Source: Syngnathus acus (taxonomy: Eukaryota > Chordata > Actinopteri > Syngnathiformes > Syngnathidae). From it: 64,000 nt of DNA. Position numbers and translations under genes: made by a program. Below the pieces are notes generated by a model. It made no database searches. It was not told the DNA's origin and saw nothing but the letters and a program-made list of their open reading frames with translations. The DNA is taken from assembly GCF_901709675.1 (NCBI RefSeq), contig NC_051091.1, positions 6,730,967-6,794,966 on the forward strand, read 5' to 3'. Shown in pieces: positions 1 through 13,000 of this stretch (the stretch's first letter is position 1; each line of letters starts with the position of its first letter).

Positions 1-1675
1 ATAAATGCTTAATTGCTATTATGGTTGTTATATTTGATGTTATAATTATTGCTACGATAATTTATTTTCACTCTTTAAGCTTTTGTCAAAGACATATTGG
101 AAAGTGTTTTGAGTTTGATTTCATGCTGATGACGCAAAAGGAAAACAATGACTTATAGATAAAAATTCCCCCGAGCTGTACGTTTTTATCATTTTTCCAT
201 CTCACAAAAAGTGACAAAAATAAAGTTTAATACTTAAAAGATATATCACCGCTTTCGTAAATGTGGTCTGCCTCTTTTTTTCTTAAACCTGCTTTTTCAG
301 CCCAGCTCTCCTTGGAGGGTGACCTCAAAGAACATGTTCTTTGCAATAAGAGAGTACATTTTAATTGCACATCCACTACAGTAGGTGGCAGCCATGCTCT
401 CATTGGCAGAATATAAAGAGACTATTAGATCTAAGATATCATTTTGTTTTTCTGAGGGGGTATGCACAAAACCTCAAATCACATTTGTGTTAGTTTAGCG
501 GACTTATTGAGAAGTAACGGTTTGAATAAACTGTTGCCGCTGAGTCATTCGATTTTCAGTGGAGAGTTGGAGGGGCTTGAAATATATTCTCCTTCCTGAA
601 GGGGGGGGGGAAATAAAATGCGTACATTTTTACGCTTCTAAACCTCAATGAAGGTGATACCACAAGACAACAAGTTGTCTCGACGCAAACCCATCAAAGT
701 GGCTAAACAAAGAGCGAAGAAGGCTTGATTCTTAAGATCACGAGTGATATTCTATGTATCAAAGGGAAGCTCTGTGACCCCCAAAGCGTGGAAATGGGTT
801 GGTCGGGCTCCTCCTCAATCTATGATGGCGCGTTGTTAAGAGAAGGCGACTTTGTGGAACCGGGCCCCAGGCTGGTCCATTAGGCAGACTCCAAAAACAT
901 GAGCACATGCTGGAATATGCAAAGCTCAGGTAGTGCACACTATACACTCCAATTTGCGCCGACAAATACTGAGTCATGAGAAAAGTTCAGCGGGAGTCTC
1001 TGTGTCTCCCCTTGCTGGCTGCCGGCTTTCTTGGCGAGGGTGATTGGAGTGAGAGGAAGGACAGCGGGTCTTTAGCGGGATGGAGAAGAGGAAGGAAAGG
1101 CAATCAGGCGACCTGAGCAAACACGTGGGGGTCTGCTCTGACCGTTTACTCACAGATGTGCACGCAGCTGAGGCTGCCAGGAAGCAGGCGTCGACTGTTT
1201 CTCCCTCATCTCATCCTTTTTTCTTTCTCCTTGTTTGTTTTGTTCATGTTTTTCCACTCTCCCTCATTGCTTTCTTTTGTACTTTTGAGTTGGCAACGCT
1301 TCTCTGCTTCTCTATTTTTGTTAGTATCCCCCACCACCCCCTCGCCCCTCCTCTCTCATTTGGAAGATTACAGTCAAATAACGGGCTGAAGAGATTTTGA
1401 GCAGAGCCAACCATTAATGAGAGCTCGATTAGGGACAATTAAAGGTCATCGTCATTGAGTTTAGTGTGCCCTCGCGCACTCGAGAGACAAACTGACCGAT
1501 TAAAGAGTCTAAACAAAAAGTTGACCATTACCCCTCATTGAACTCTCCACCCCACTCACATCTGCTGCAGAGGTTGTTCTGCTGGGGTTTCCCACAGGCT
1601 TGATAAGATTCAATTGGACAAAAGGGGCCTTAAAGAGAAAGTGTCCTTTTTTTTCTTGGCTGGACAAAGCTCTGA
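1..1675. other. Intergenic, no gene seen
   Basis: No coding exon is recognisable on either strand; the open frames are short and low in complexity. There is a G run at 601-610. A pyrimidine-rich stretch near 1200-1360 produces the overlapping frames there. At about 1405-1465 a TAAT-rich segment contains several homeodomain-type cores and is listed as a possible regulatory element. Confidence 0.6.
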
Positions 1676-1897
1676 CTAGCATCTACATTGCAGTGAAAGG
1701 AAATACCAAGTTATCTTGAGATGGAAAAGAGGCAGTAAATGCAGAAGGGGCCCCAAAATGGAACCCTGTGGAACACCATGTAACAGTGGGGCAAATTGGA
1801 TGTCCTCTGAGCAACCAAGGCTCACCAAAGAAGAAATAGGACCCAAACCACTCGCTAATGTCCACCTGGTGCCCAACGAGCCACTCATGATGAACAT
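1676..1897 (-). pseudogene. Decayed LINE reverse-transcriptase fragment
   Basis: Read on the minus strand, this stretch encodes the motif HGVPQGSILGPLL, the very characteristic reverse-transcriptase palm segment (VPQGSxLGP) of non-LTR retrotransposons of the L2/CR1/Rex type. The residues before it (WFGSY-like in one frame, then a region ending before HGVPQGS in another) also resemble the finger/palm region, but they fall in different frames, so at least one frameshift is present. No YADD catalytic box survives in frame downstream. Only about 220 bp is identifiable. The family cannot be fixed from so little, and the fragment is dead. Confidence 0.72.
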
Positions 1898-4800
1898 TTT
1901 GATGGCATCACAACGTCCAAAAAATTGGTATGGGTGACCTTTCTTTTAAAAGCCACCATACAAGTTTCAGTATGCATGTGCAATCGCATCTTCACTTTCT
2001 CGCCAACTAAATATTTTAATATGACAATTTATGGTAGTGATTCAGCAAGTCTTTCTAGAGCAACAAATAAAAGTGAACAAGACATCCCTTTGCAAACTTA
2101 CCTCATGAATTATGTGACACAAAAGAGCCATAAAATAGGATGTTACTTATCTGTCCTATCAGCTGCCTTCCACAGCACAGATGAAGTACAAAGATCTCAG
2201 ATGCATTGGCGGGGTGAGCTTGGCGGCCACCTAGATCAGAGCAAAAGAGGTTTACGACCTCAACCTGGAACTGGACGTTTGGGCTCATTCTGAATCCCAA
2301 CCTCCCTTTCTACCTCCCACCCATCTCATCCAGTTTGCTCTTAACAAATCCCACTGCCACCACAACTCCTTCCCCAAATGTAATGCTCCGTCTCTTTGTG
2401 TCCCCCTGAAGAACTCCCACTCGTTTCTTGTCTGCCGCTCCCCCAGAGTATTTGTTTTTTCATCAAATTAAATTAGAGGAATCAAAAGGTATCCCGGGCA
2501 TCCTTTCACTAAGTTGAGTTAGGGAGAGAGGGACGGCGAAGATGAAAGGAAGTGGAGTGCGGTTCAGACGCAGGTCTTTGCGCGTGTGTTGCAATTTGGG
2601 GGTTGACCTTTGCCTGGGCCTAACTTAAAAAAACCATCGCTCCTGCCAAAGACCCCTAGAAGGATATTAAAGCAGCAATGGAGGACAGTATCGAGAGAAT
2701 ACAAACAAAAGGCATGTTTTCCTGCCGTTTTGTTTATTGACACTGTGAGAAAGCAGAAGTTCTACTTAAGCTATGACAAAGCACTGACTAAGCTCTTTAC
2801 TGCCTCAAGCGTAAGAGTCACCAGTCACCGTGAACATACTATAAAAAGAGCGTTTGGATTTCAAGGATGACGTGAAATTCATAGAAATACCAATGTTATA
2901 GTTTCTGGGAGAAGAAAAAACAAAAGTATCAACACCTTCAATGGAAAGCTTTGGAGCAATTCTCAGATCAGTTCACATAAAATTGACGTGATCGAAAAAG
3001 CTGAGAGCAGATAATCGCTGGTGACCTCTGTTGACAGAAAACAACCGCATCCTGACCTGCCAGAAGAGCCAATCTCACCACCGATCTCTCCGTACGTCAG
3101 AAATGAGTCAGAAAAAGTCAAATGTGTTGAAGATCTTGCATCATTTTTCCTTTTGATGAACAATATGGCCTTATGACCACGTTTAGAGTACAACCTGTTT
3201 GCTACTTTCAACAGAACAAAGTTGATTACAGGTACAGGGTTAGAATAGCTTTTAAATTTTCATTTTTGTAGTTTTTATTTGGTTTGGAGTTTTGCTTTTA
3301 TAAATGTAGCTAGATTTAATTGGTTAGCGCGGGTTAGTTTTTTTGAATTAATTTATTTAAAAATAACGTTTATGATCGCCGATAATTAACTGCCTCGCTA
3401 CTTTGCCCTGACTATTCTTGGCAGACATAATAATGATCCACTTGGCTGTGCTCACCGGGCTCCCACCGCCAACCAAAAATGGTCAGTGTCCAGGCACAAT
3501 ACAGCCTAAAATGAACCATTCAGTTTCCATAATCACGTGAACACAAAGCAATTCAAATTAAGAACATTTGAATTAGCATCAGTCATATGACTGCTTTTCA
3601 CATTCTTTTCAGTTCACCCATTCTTTACCTGATTACTCAAGTGTGAAATCAACTACAAGCTAGGTAGCTGTCAGTGCAGCATGGCCATGCTTTCTCCCAT
3701 TTTAACCCACAAAGGAGGTCAGTCTTCTCTCTGAGGGGACAGCGAACATTTAGGATGTTCACCTGGGACAGTACAGGTTGTATTCAGGCCTCATTGTAGC
3801 ATGCTGTAGCCCCGCCCCTGATCGCCTGCTCTCGCGCACAAATCCATCACTACAGTCTGAAGACAAATGAGCCCATTCAGACTAGAGAGCAAGTACAGTA
3901 CTAATGTCTTGGAGGGCTCAAGGGAATGGAGTCTGAACTTGCCATCCACTTACATGCCTCTATAATGTCCTCCACCATTACCAGCACTCCCATCCACCCA
4001 AATCACTTTCACTGGCAGGTAACTGGAGAAATGTATGAGTGGCTTCAGGAGAGTTTGGCCTGTTTCCAGGAAAACGAAGAGGAGGACCCTCCCCTGGATG
4101 GATCCCAACTCGTAGGGAAGAGCGAAGGAGGGAAAGGGAGGACAGTTGCCGCCCACAGAGACCTGCCGGGCCTCGCTTAGGTTGTTCGGCTCTCTATAGT
4201 GGGCTAATGATGCTTGTGAGGGATTAAGTGACATGGCCTTTCTTTGGCTCTCCTAAAGTCATTCTCTTTCATAGCATTTCCTGTCAACAAAGCTCGGTTG
4301 CATTTAAAGACCAAGGTTACAGCGAAGACAGGCATGTTGAAGGGGAGATATGGATGGAACATTTTTGCAGATGCTTAAATGCCGTAGTCAATTGTGAATC
4401 ATAGAGGTCATTGCAATGGTAGGATTGAACTTCAAGTACTTGTGTGGTTGGACCAAAGTTTGGTGAATTGGACAGCTTGCTAGAAAATTAACTTTCGAAG
4501 AAAAAAGGCAAGAACAGCCATTTTGGATTCTTCATTCAAAGTGGGATCTGGAAAGCCTCTGTTGCCTTCCCTTTGCAATTGGTTGGAAGGTGTTTCCTCC
4601 ATGAGAGAAGCCACAGTGACTCACTACATGGAGCGGCCTCCAGGCTAATTTATATTTCTGCAATGAACTGATGGCCTAAGATAGAATGTTGGTCCCAGCC
4701 CTGAACCAAAATAAAGCGTACAATGTAACTTGACGTGCATATGAAACCTTCTCCTTGTATGACATCAAGCACCTGTCAGGACGGAGGGCAATTTTTTTCC

Positions 4801-5217
4801 CCCCCCAAACATGTTTCAGAATGCTCGTCCAGTCCAGCAGCCATTACACAAAATTTTCAGAGGCACAAATTATCAGCAGCATCATGTGCATTTACACACG
4901 CACACGAAGCCTATCTGTCGATGATCGCTATGAAACGGCATTGTGCTCACTCATTGGCCCAGTGGGATGTTGCAACCCCAGCACCTTACCGGTTCTTATC
5001 TCTCCAGAGCAGACTGCGGCCTGATACGAATCTGTCATATTTGTCGGAAAGAAAAGACACCGTGGTGAGAGCAAGATGAGCAAAAAAAAAAAAACAGGCC
5101 AGTGACAAACTCACTTGCCTGCGGTTTCTGCATGACGCTGATAATTTGCTAGCTTGTGTCAACGCAATGGTCGAGAGGACTTCGCTTCGGAACGACACGT
5201 CCGATCTGACACACTAG
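1898..5217. other. Intergenic, no gene seen
   Basis: No exon is recognisable. A frame at 3926-4180 is the least simple of the open frames, but it matches no family I know and lacks splice or codon support. The rest is unremarkable AT-rich DNA with short homopolymers. Confidence 0.55.
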
Positions 5218-5464
5218 CATAGGTGTCAAACTTTAGGTCCGGGGGTCAGATATAGCCCGCCATAAATTGTGCATTGACTTCATCTGTCAATACTAAAATT
5301 ACAAATGATCTTCACTTTTACAAAAAATAGACATATTGCTAGCAATGTTTATTACCATTCATCTTTTTAAAACATTTCAAAAAAGTTTGATTTCACAACT
5401 TGGCCCTTCGAAGGAAATTATGACTACAATGCGGCCCGTGACATAAATGAGTGCGACACCCCTG
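5218..5464 (+). mobile_element. Non-autonomous hAT-like element, copy A
   Basis: This 247-bp copy begins CATAGGTGTCAAACTTT and ends GAGTGCGACACCCCTG, imperfect inverted termini of the form CAGGGGTGTCAAACTC. It shares an internal block (TTGTGCATTGACTT, then CAATACTAAAATTACAAAT, then ATCTTCACTTTTA) with the copies at 37129 and 58816. It has no coding capacity. The flanks CACACTAG and CACTTAAG match at 5 of 8 positions, so the target duplication is decayed or absent. Assignment to hAT rests mainly on the copy at 54984, which has a perfect 8-bp duplication. Confidence 0.75.
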
Positions 5465-7731
5465 CACTTAAGGAACAACTTGCCTTTGACTCGCATGTGG
5501 ACATCATTCTATTCCTGATGATTGGAAGCATGGGCTTATATCTATTCATACCCCAAATATCAGTTCAGAGTTTAAAATGAATGTGATCGAAACAAAGCAC
5601 AAGGGATAGAAAACCAGACGTTGATCCTTTCTCATCAAAAGAAGGTCAAGTGAGCAAGTACAGTCCCAATCCTCTCTCTGTGCTCCATTTATCATTCCTG
5701 ACTGCTTCTTAGCTTGCAAGTCCATCATTAATTGGCATCAAACACACATCTAACCACACGACACACACAAAAGTACACACGGGGACATTTGTGTCAGGAA
5801 AACATCTAATCCAGCTTATCCACGCCGCCAGCCCAACAACTAGTGACACAGCTAATCACCAACATAAAAGGTAAAGACAAGACTAAATTGACTGATAGAA
5901 TTATTCAATTTGCCCGTCTGATTAAAACATGCCGCCACTGTTATGGTTCAGTGCCGGTCGTCTACGAGAAAGGGAAAAAAAAGAGGCCACAAGGAAATTA
6001 ATTTAAAAGTCAGTCATCTAAATGGTTTCATTCAATTACCGGCGCAAATAAAAATGAATTATAAAAGGCAAGTAAAAAAAAAAAAATGTATATGAGCTTC
6101 ATGGCAAAATAAGGAAAGCACTTCAGCATTCTTGAAACAGGAGACGAATTATCCAAACAAGGGAAGTTCTCCACTGGAACGCAAGACGGAGGCTCGTACG
6201 ACACAGTCTCCAATGTGGCCACGCATGCCGGATACAACTCATGCGACCCCGAGTCACATGATCCTGACGGCCTTCGCTCCTAGTGTGACCTCAAGGCGCA
6301 GGGGTCAAAGTGAAGTGCGCTGAGACGTTAGGGCGAACGAGCGGAGGAAGGCAGAACGGGACGCGGGCTCTCTGATTTGTTTCCCTGGCAAGATGACAAA
6401 ACTGCACGGAATGTTGTGGAAAAGGGAAAGAGAAGTGATCAAGAGCTCAAGGAAAAGGGGGAAAAAATAGATGACAGACACGGGGAGGGGAGAAAAGCTC
6501 AGCCTGGCAGTGCCTTCCATTGATTCATTTCCCCTCTCCTACTCTATTAACATTCTTTCTTTGTCCTTCGTCACTCTTTTGTTGCACAAGCAACTCGACT
6601 GCACGCTCGTTCGGATTTTCTGCTTCTTTCCGTACCTAATGAAAGGAAAAGCGTCACGGCGAGGCGCTTCTCTGACACATCAGTCGCAAACGTGTTGAAC
6701 ACAACTAAAACTGTAATTCATCTCAAATAGACACACACGCAAGCGCGCGCGCACACACACACGCGGGAGACTGGAAAGAACAACAACATGAAAAACTGAA
6801 AAGCAGTCACGAGCGCAACCGGCTGCCTGTGTCAGCTGCATTTCACAGTGGTCTATCAGAGCGCTAACTCCTCGAAAATACACAAACGGAGCGTCGGCTA
6901 ACACACAAACACCCATGTCCCAAGCTGCGTGATGAATGCCAAGCGACAGCATGAAGAAGCGGCTGTGATAGAGAGCCAAAAAAGCAGCCACTCTGCTTTT
7001 AATCTCATCATTTCAGTTTACGAAGTGAGAAATATGGAAATAAAATGGATATTACTCAGAAGCTCTCGTAGATAGGAAAACCCTCCTTAGATTTGATGAG
7101 AACCAAATGATTGTTGAAATATGGGCAAATTATTCACACCTTCAAAACGAAAAGCAGAACTTGTAGGCCTTTGTGAGATCCAAAGTACATCCTCCAGCTT
7201 TTTGGGAGGACAAAACTCATGTTTACACAATGCGAGCAAAGATCACGAGTAAACGGCCCAGCTATTCAACGGTTTGACTGTAGTTTGTCTTCATTATATG
7301 CCCATCATGTGACTGCAAGTCAGGCCGAGTGCCCCCCCTCTGTGGCTCCATAACGCCGCGTCACAATTCTGCATCTTCTCATGCCCGTCTCTCGCCCCCG
7401 CCGACCCATCTTTGCTGGCGCCTGTACGGTTAGTTAGAGATCGCCACAGGGCATCATGTGACAAACAAGCAAAGCAACACACAAACACCAAGTTCAGGCA
7501 CGCACACACACACCCACGCGCGGACGCGCACGCAGCCGCTTCGGCTTCGCAAACTCGAAACACCAACACATTCATTCGTCATTCTGCTTCTTATTGACTT
7601 CTTTCATGTGGCTAACTTGAATGAACAGTGGCGCGCTTCGACAATAGAATCCATTCTACTGGCAGCGTCGTCCTTGCTAGTCCATGTGTCTTGAATCCAG
7701 TGATGACCAGACACACCTTCAGGCATCGTTG
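5465..7731. other. Intergenic with (AC)n tracts
   Basis: No gene is recognisable. Interrupted AC repeats lie at about 6729-6763 and 7498-7530 and account for the long His/Thr and Cys/Val reading frames across them. The sequence at 6284-6312 contains a TGACCT and a GGGTCA half-site in everted orientation, which may be chance. Confidence 0.55.
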
Positions 7732-7838
7732 CAGGAGTGTCAAAGACACAAAGTGAATGCACAATTTGTCTTTGCGGGCCAAATATAATTATACTGCGGA
7801 CCAAATTTGGCCCACGGGCCAGAGTTTGACCCCCCCCG
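7732..7838 (-). mobile_element. Internally deleted hAT-like element, copy B
   Basis: About 107 bp. It starts with a terminus CAGGAGTGTCAAA and ends with the opposite end of the same family (GGCCCACGGGCCAGAGTTTGAC followed by a C run and G). The block GCACAATTTGTCTTTGCGGG matches the minus-oriented copy at 54984, so this copy is in minus orientation with most of its interior missing. No flanking duplication is evident. Confidence 0.68.
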
Positions 7839-8924
7839 AGCTAAAGCCTTGCCAAATAAAAACTGATTCTCGATTATTTTTGGGTGGCAAGTTAATGTAA
7901 GCTTATATATGCTTATATATAATATATGCTTTGTCATTTTGGATACTGTCAGCAATAATATTTCTTGGAAGGAAGACAGTTGAGGGCTATGAGTACCTTG
8001 ATTTATTCAGGGGGTTCCTTCATAATGATATATAGATGTTGAAAGAACTGGAAATACGATTGTCTTGAAAGGGAGCCACGATGATGATCCCGCCCTCATG
8101 ACTCGACCTTCTTACCTCCACTATCCGACCCAGCCCGTGCTCGCTCCCCTGAATATCCCTGCTGCCCCCGCCCTTCTTGTCTGGCAGGCATCCAGAGGCT
8201 GAAATTCAAGCCTGAACTGGTTCTGCCTGCTGCAAAATTTAGGAAGCCATTAGCAACATCAAATCATGACTTCACACAAAAAGAGAAAGAAAAAGCCACC
8301 AGATCAGATTGCTCCCTCCTTTCAGATGCACAATCACTTATTTTGTTTACACATTTCATCATAACTATTTTGGGAAAAAACACTGACTGAGAAGTTAATA
8401 ATACCAAATGATTGCCATCTCTGGTTCAAATACTCAAATTTTATAAATAAGACCCAAGTATTTGTATAGTGACAAGGAACGCAAACAAACTGGTAAAGGT
8501 GACTATTGAGTTTCTAAAAACGGCTTCCGCAATGTGCCTGGACACTTCTCCTCACTCTGCCCCTTCCGTTGCCGCGCCATCACCCCGACACTAATCCAGT
8601 TCAAATGTAAACAGATTTAGGTCTTCATTCCTCACTTAAACCGTATCAAATGTATCAAAGGAGAGGCTCACTGGTGTCCCTGGTTACAGAGAGGTCAGGC
8701 CAGGGTCAGACAAGGCCACACACTCGACTCAATTAAGAGAGCCAGATTGTCTCTCGGACTAACCAAGTGTAGATTTCTGCTCACGAGTGTGGCAAAAGAA
8801 AACAGTACGCGACATGTGTACACAGTCCGATTACAGAGCGTAATAATACGTGAGCGCGTGTAAATGTTGCGATGCACTGGGTTAATAGGTCAGCTCATGG
8901 ATATAAGGGGAATGTGTACATAAT

Positions 8925-8981
8925 TGTGTGTGCGCGCGTGCATGTGTGTGTGTGTGTTTGTGTGCGTGTGTGTGAGTGTGT
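8925..8981 (+). repeat. Interrupted (TG)n microsatellite
   Basis: An alternating purine/pyrimidine tract of TG with CG and single-base interruptions, about 57 bp. It is noncoding and lies in the gene desert. Confidence 0.9.
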
Positions 8982-9982
8982 CATTCCAGCAGAGACATGA
9001 AGTCTCAAAGCTTCAACACCCAGAAGGGAAAATATGTGAAAGGTTGTCTGTGGGCTAAAGACAATAATACAGTCAGTGTCTGCGACAACATTTCGTTTCT
9101 AGTTAAGTTGGATGCCCCAAAGGAGTTCTTGATGGGCTTACAGAGTATATGACTGAACATCTTTGTTTTGCTTTTTTTTGATAACACATCCATTCCCAGA
9201 ATCCATGTGCAAGAATTGAACAAGCAGGATAAAAAGGATATTCCGCCTTTCATCAAGTGTTTTGCACCATGAACTATCTATTAGCGCCAGGAATCCACGA
9301 AAAATGGCTTTGTTTATTCAGTACAAACAAATGCTTTTATTCTTTCTTTTATTTTTGCTTTAATTACTATTTTAGCCCTTTCAACAGATGATTGAGTCAC
9401 TTTTTGTTCTTCCCCGAAGGAGAGCCCCCATTTTCTCAAGATAAAATCATTTATTTACCCTTTGTCCCCTCTTGAGATGCATCAGTTTATCAATGGTCAG
9501 AGCGAATGTGGGAATCAACCACAACTACAGCTCCCAATACGCCACCTTGACAATGAAGAGGTGCCGTCCCAGGAGACACGGCAGTTTTGCTTTTAAAGTC
9601 CAATCCCAACCGCAACAAATAGTAGCGAGTGAAAGCTAATTGGATACAATCCTACTAATTAGCTAATGGGAATGACTAAAGCAACCGCTGCCATCTTGGC
9701 AAAGCCAAATCACAGACCAAAAAAACGGATACCGATGAAACAATACTATCCAGATTTCTCCCTAATCAAGTGCTACGTACAATTAGAGTCAACATATATG
9801 TTGGCCTCAAAAGGTCCCTAAAGGGCCGTTCAAACAGAAGGGATCTCCGCTCAATCCCAAGCCCATCACTCTTCTCCCGGCACTCAACTGTCAGTTTGAC
9901 CCTGATCTGGGAACCCGGTCTTATCTGATCCCTCAGGGCTCCCTCAGGGGCTAGTGAAGAGGTAGCGGGGCTGGGACACCCC

Positions 9983-10007
9983 AGCCAAGCCAAGCCAAGC
10001 CAAGCCA
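9983..10007 (+). repeat. (AGCCA)5 short tandem repeat
   Basis: Five perfect copies of AGCCA in direct tandem. The run yields a Trp/Leu/Gly/Ala-rich frame on the minus strand that is an artefact of the repeat. Confidence 0.9.
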
Positions 10008-13000
10008 TGATCACATACCTTGCTATAAACAGTCAAGTGACCCCAAAGAACCTCCAAACGGAGACATGCATGGTACCGTGCTACACTGAATGTGCAGGAA
10101 TGAGGAGAAGCAAATATAAATAGACAAAAATCTGGATTATGTGCTTGAGGTGTATTGTACTTAGACAATTAAATTAGTAGAAAAGACACAGAGGGCTTTA
10201 TTTTTACGACCGGCCTAAATCCAGTGTTCTCCGTGCATTTCCGCACAGATGCGTGAGCTAATTTTGCAGACGAGAGGGATGGCTGCTCCGCTGTGGATGT
10301 GGTCACAATTCAATCTGTTTAAATTCGACATGCTGTGTTATATGTGGAGCAGTTTGGACAACCCAAGAGATTCAGCAGTGATGCATGAGTACAGCAAATG
10401 AAAGTCAACTGACATTTTCTGTATCGCATGAGTGAGGGTCACAGGTGAGCTGTCGATCCCAGCAGACTGTGTAAATTTAAAATAACTTAATACGTACGTG
10501 TACTTTTCTGGCCAGCAAAAACAAAAATCGAATTTCCCTCAATGAGTTTGATCCAATGTCATACGTGCAGCAAGGTGGACAGTGTCGTTCCCTTGTCTCT
10601 CTTCAGTTATCAAAATAGTCAATCATGACACATAGAAGTCAGCTTTGTCAGGTCTCGCAGCTAATCGTTGCAAAGATTCCCAGCAGACGCAGACCAGATT
10701 CAATTGGGGCCTTTTAATTAATAAAGCTGTTTATCATTGGCGGACATCAGGTGCTGGGACGTGGGGGGGGGACATTGGGAACTTGTCTTTGTAATTGCGA
10801 GCTCTGATTAAACTCCGGAGGAAGCTTTTAAAGCAGCAAGGTTATCAGTGTCCTTCTCTTCTGTCATCGTCTCCTCACTGAGGAGACCCATTTCACATTC
10901 ACTTGATCACGGGCGTCATTTGACTTTGTTGGACTGCATTCAACAGGTGTCTGATTTTAAAACATCAACAAGGGTCCATCAATATGTCTTTTTGTATAAT
11001 TATCATTTTATTGCCATTATATCAACTCGGCAAGTACACCTCAGCACTGCGAGAGCTGGACAGCTCCGGTCCGGCTTGACGTGAATGGCCACTTATTGAT
11101 CCCCACAGGCTGCGGTTAAGCAGCTCTAATGCGTTTACACCCCGCTACACTCCCTCTGCACATTGTTTGCCCCTCTTAATTATAACGAGACCATAACAGA
11201 TCCATACAACTCCCCTGATATTTCACGACATTCCCATTCTACTGCTATTCCCGTTCCTCCCATTATCTCCCCCCACCCTCTGTCCTTCAGGATCCCTGGG
11301 GTATAACTCTAACGGTAGCATTTGTGGGGGCCGCCTGCTGTTGGCAGGGATAACGCATTTTGATGGCCAATAATGCTCTCTTTACGATTCATTCAAATTG
11401 TGTGTGGCGCTACAATAAAAATGTCCAGTGTTCAATCTTAGTCTAATTTTGCATTTGGTCACATATTGAATACAGGAGCTGAGCATCATGAACATGATTA
11501 TAAAAACTTGGTTTGCGTGAGAAAGAGAAAGGTTGCAAAAATCCATCATATTATTCCACAACGAGGAGTCACATTTCTCTGCAGGATATTCAATTATCTA
11601 AATTTCATCACAAAAATGTGGGTCCTCAACACAAACTGCAGATTCAATTATTGTCAGTCATACGCTCAGGGAACGTCAACGTTAGCAGGGAAATTATTGA
11701 TTTGGGGACAAAAGGAATAAAACATTTCCATATTTCTGAAATTGTCAAAGTGCAATTTTTTGTGAAACACCTTAAATTAACTCTTGGGCTCCTGCAACAA
11801 CATTTAATCACCGTTATTATTTATATGGGCAAAAATGGAAGAAACTCAACGTCCAAAGAGTTCTGGACCAGGATCTAATTCTATGTACAGCATAAAACAA
11901 CAAAAGGTAATAATTACCACTACAGTGAAATATGAGCACGATTTAAAGCTATAAGGTTTTACACCTAAAAAAAAAATAAGAAGAACAAAGGGAAAGATGA
12001 AAAGAAATTGCAGCGTCTCCAAACCTTTGCTTGTGGCCCCTCCTGTGTGTCTTTTATGCTGAGAGCAGTTTTCATTTCCTTTCTGGAGTTGTTTTATTAA
12101 AGTTGAGTCTCCTGAAGATGTGCAGCCATGCTGTATTTCACTAGAAAACAAAAACAGGATAACATGTCAACAATTTGTGAAGGTATGTTTATTGATGCAT
12201 GGTTTGTATTGTTCTCTATTTTGTTATTTTCTTTGTACTTCAACTGCATAAATATTCACACACACAAAACATCATTTGTCATTCCACTGTTATTTTAATT
12301 AAGCTTAGAATATTTAGCTTGTGAACTTCACTTTAGTCCTATGCTGCATGTCATTACGGAAAATGGCAAAAATTAATTTAATTTATTATTGCATGTTTTA
12401 CCCATGCAAAAAATAGCAAAGAGTCGCCACTGTCTAAATATCACCGGTTCAAAAGTGGTCATTTATCAACACTCCATAGACGAGACATGGTTTCAATGCT
12501 CCCCTTCCTGTTGAAATGACTTCCAGACAAACTGAATAATATTTTGTGCACCATTCACTTAGAAATATGAATAGATTGATGTAAAAGACAATCATTTTCA
12601 TGTTGATACAGAATTACAAATTGCCAGTTTTTCAATGGTAGATTTTCACAACATGAATGAAGTGTTGTATTGTAGCGTGTTAAATTTAAAAGTGATTATA
12701 ATATTCTGCTCGTATTATTTTTATGTGACTTCATTGAAAAATTATTATTCCACCCCCCACTGCATCGATCCCCTCACATCCCGCTCGGCTATTTTAGTGT
12801 AGCGTGTTCTTAAGTGCTTGGACCAGGGAGTTCTGTCCCGCGGCCCATCCGTTGGCTGGTTCCTAATCCAGTTAGGGCTGAGGGGGTCTGGCGTTTCCCG
12901 ACTTGGCAGGGCAGGCTGTGGCAAATGAGGTTTTTACTTGCCCCGGGGACGCTAACTTTAATGGAGCCAGCCAAATGAACACAAAGGAAGACCAGGAAGA

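Noticed and set aside
3926-4180. 84-residue plus-strand frame
   Set aside because: No family resemblance, and the minus strand is open over the same interval, as expected by chance.
6284-6312. Everted nuclear-receptor half-sites TGACCT and GGGTCA
   Set aside because: Half-sites are too short to be meaningful without conservation.
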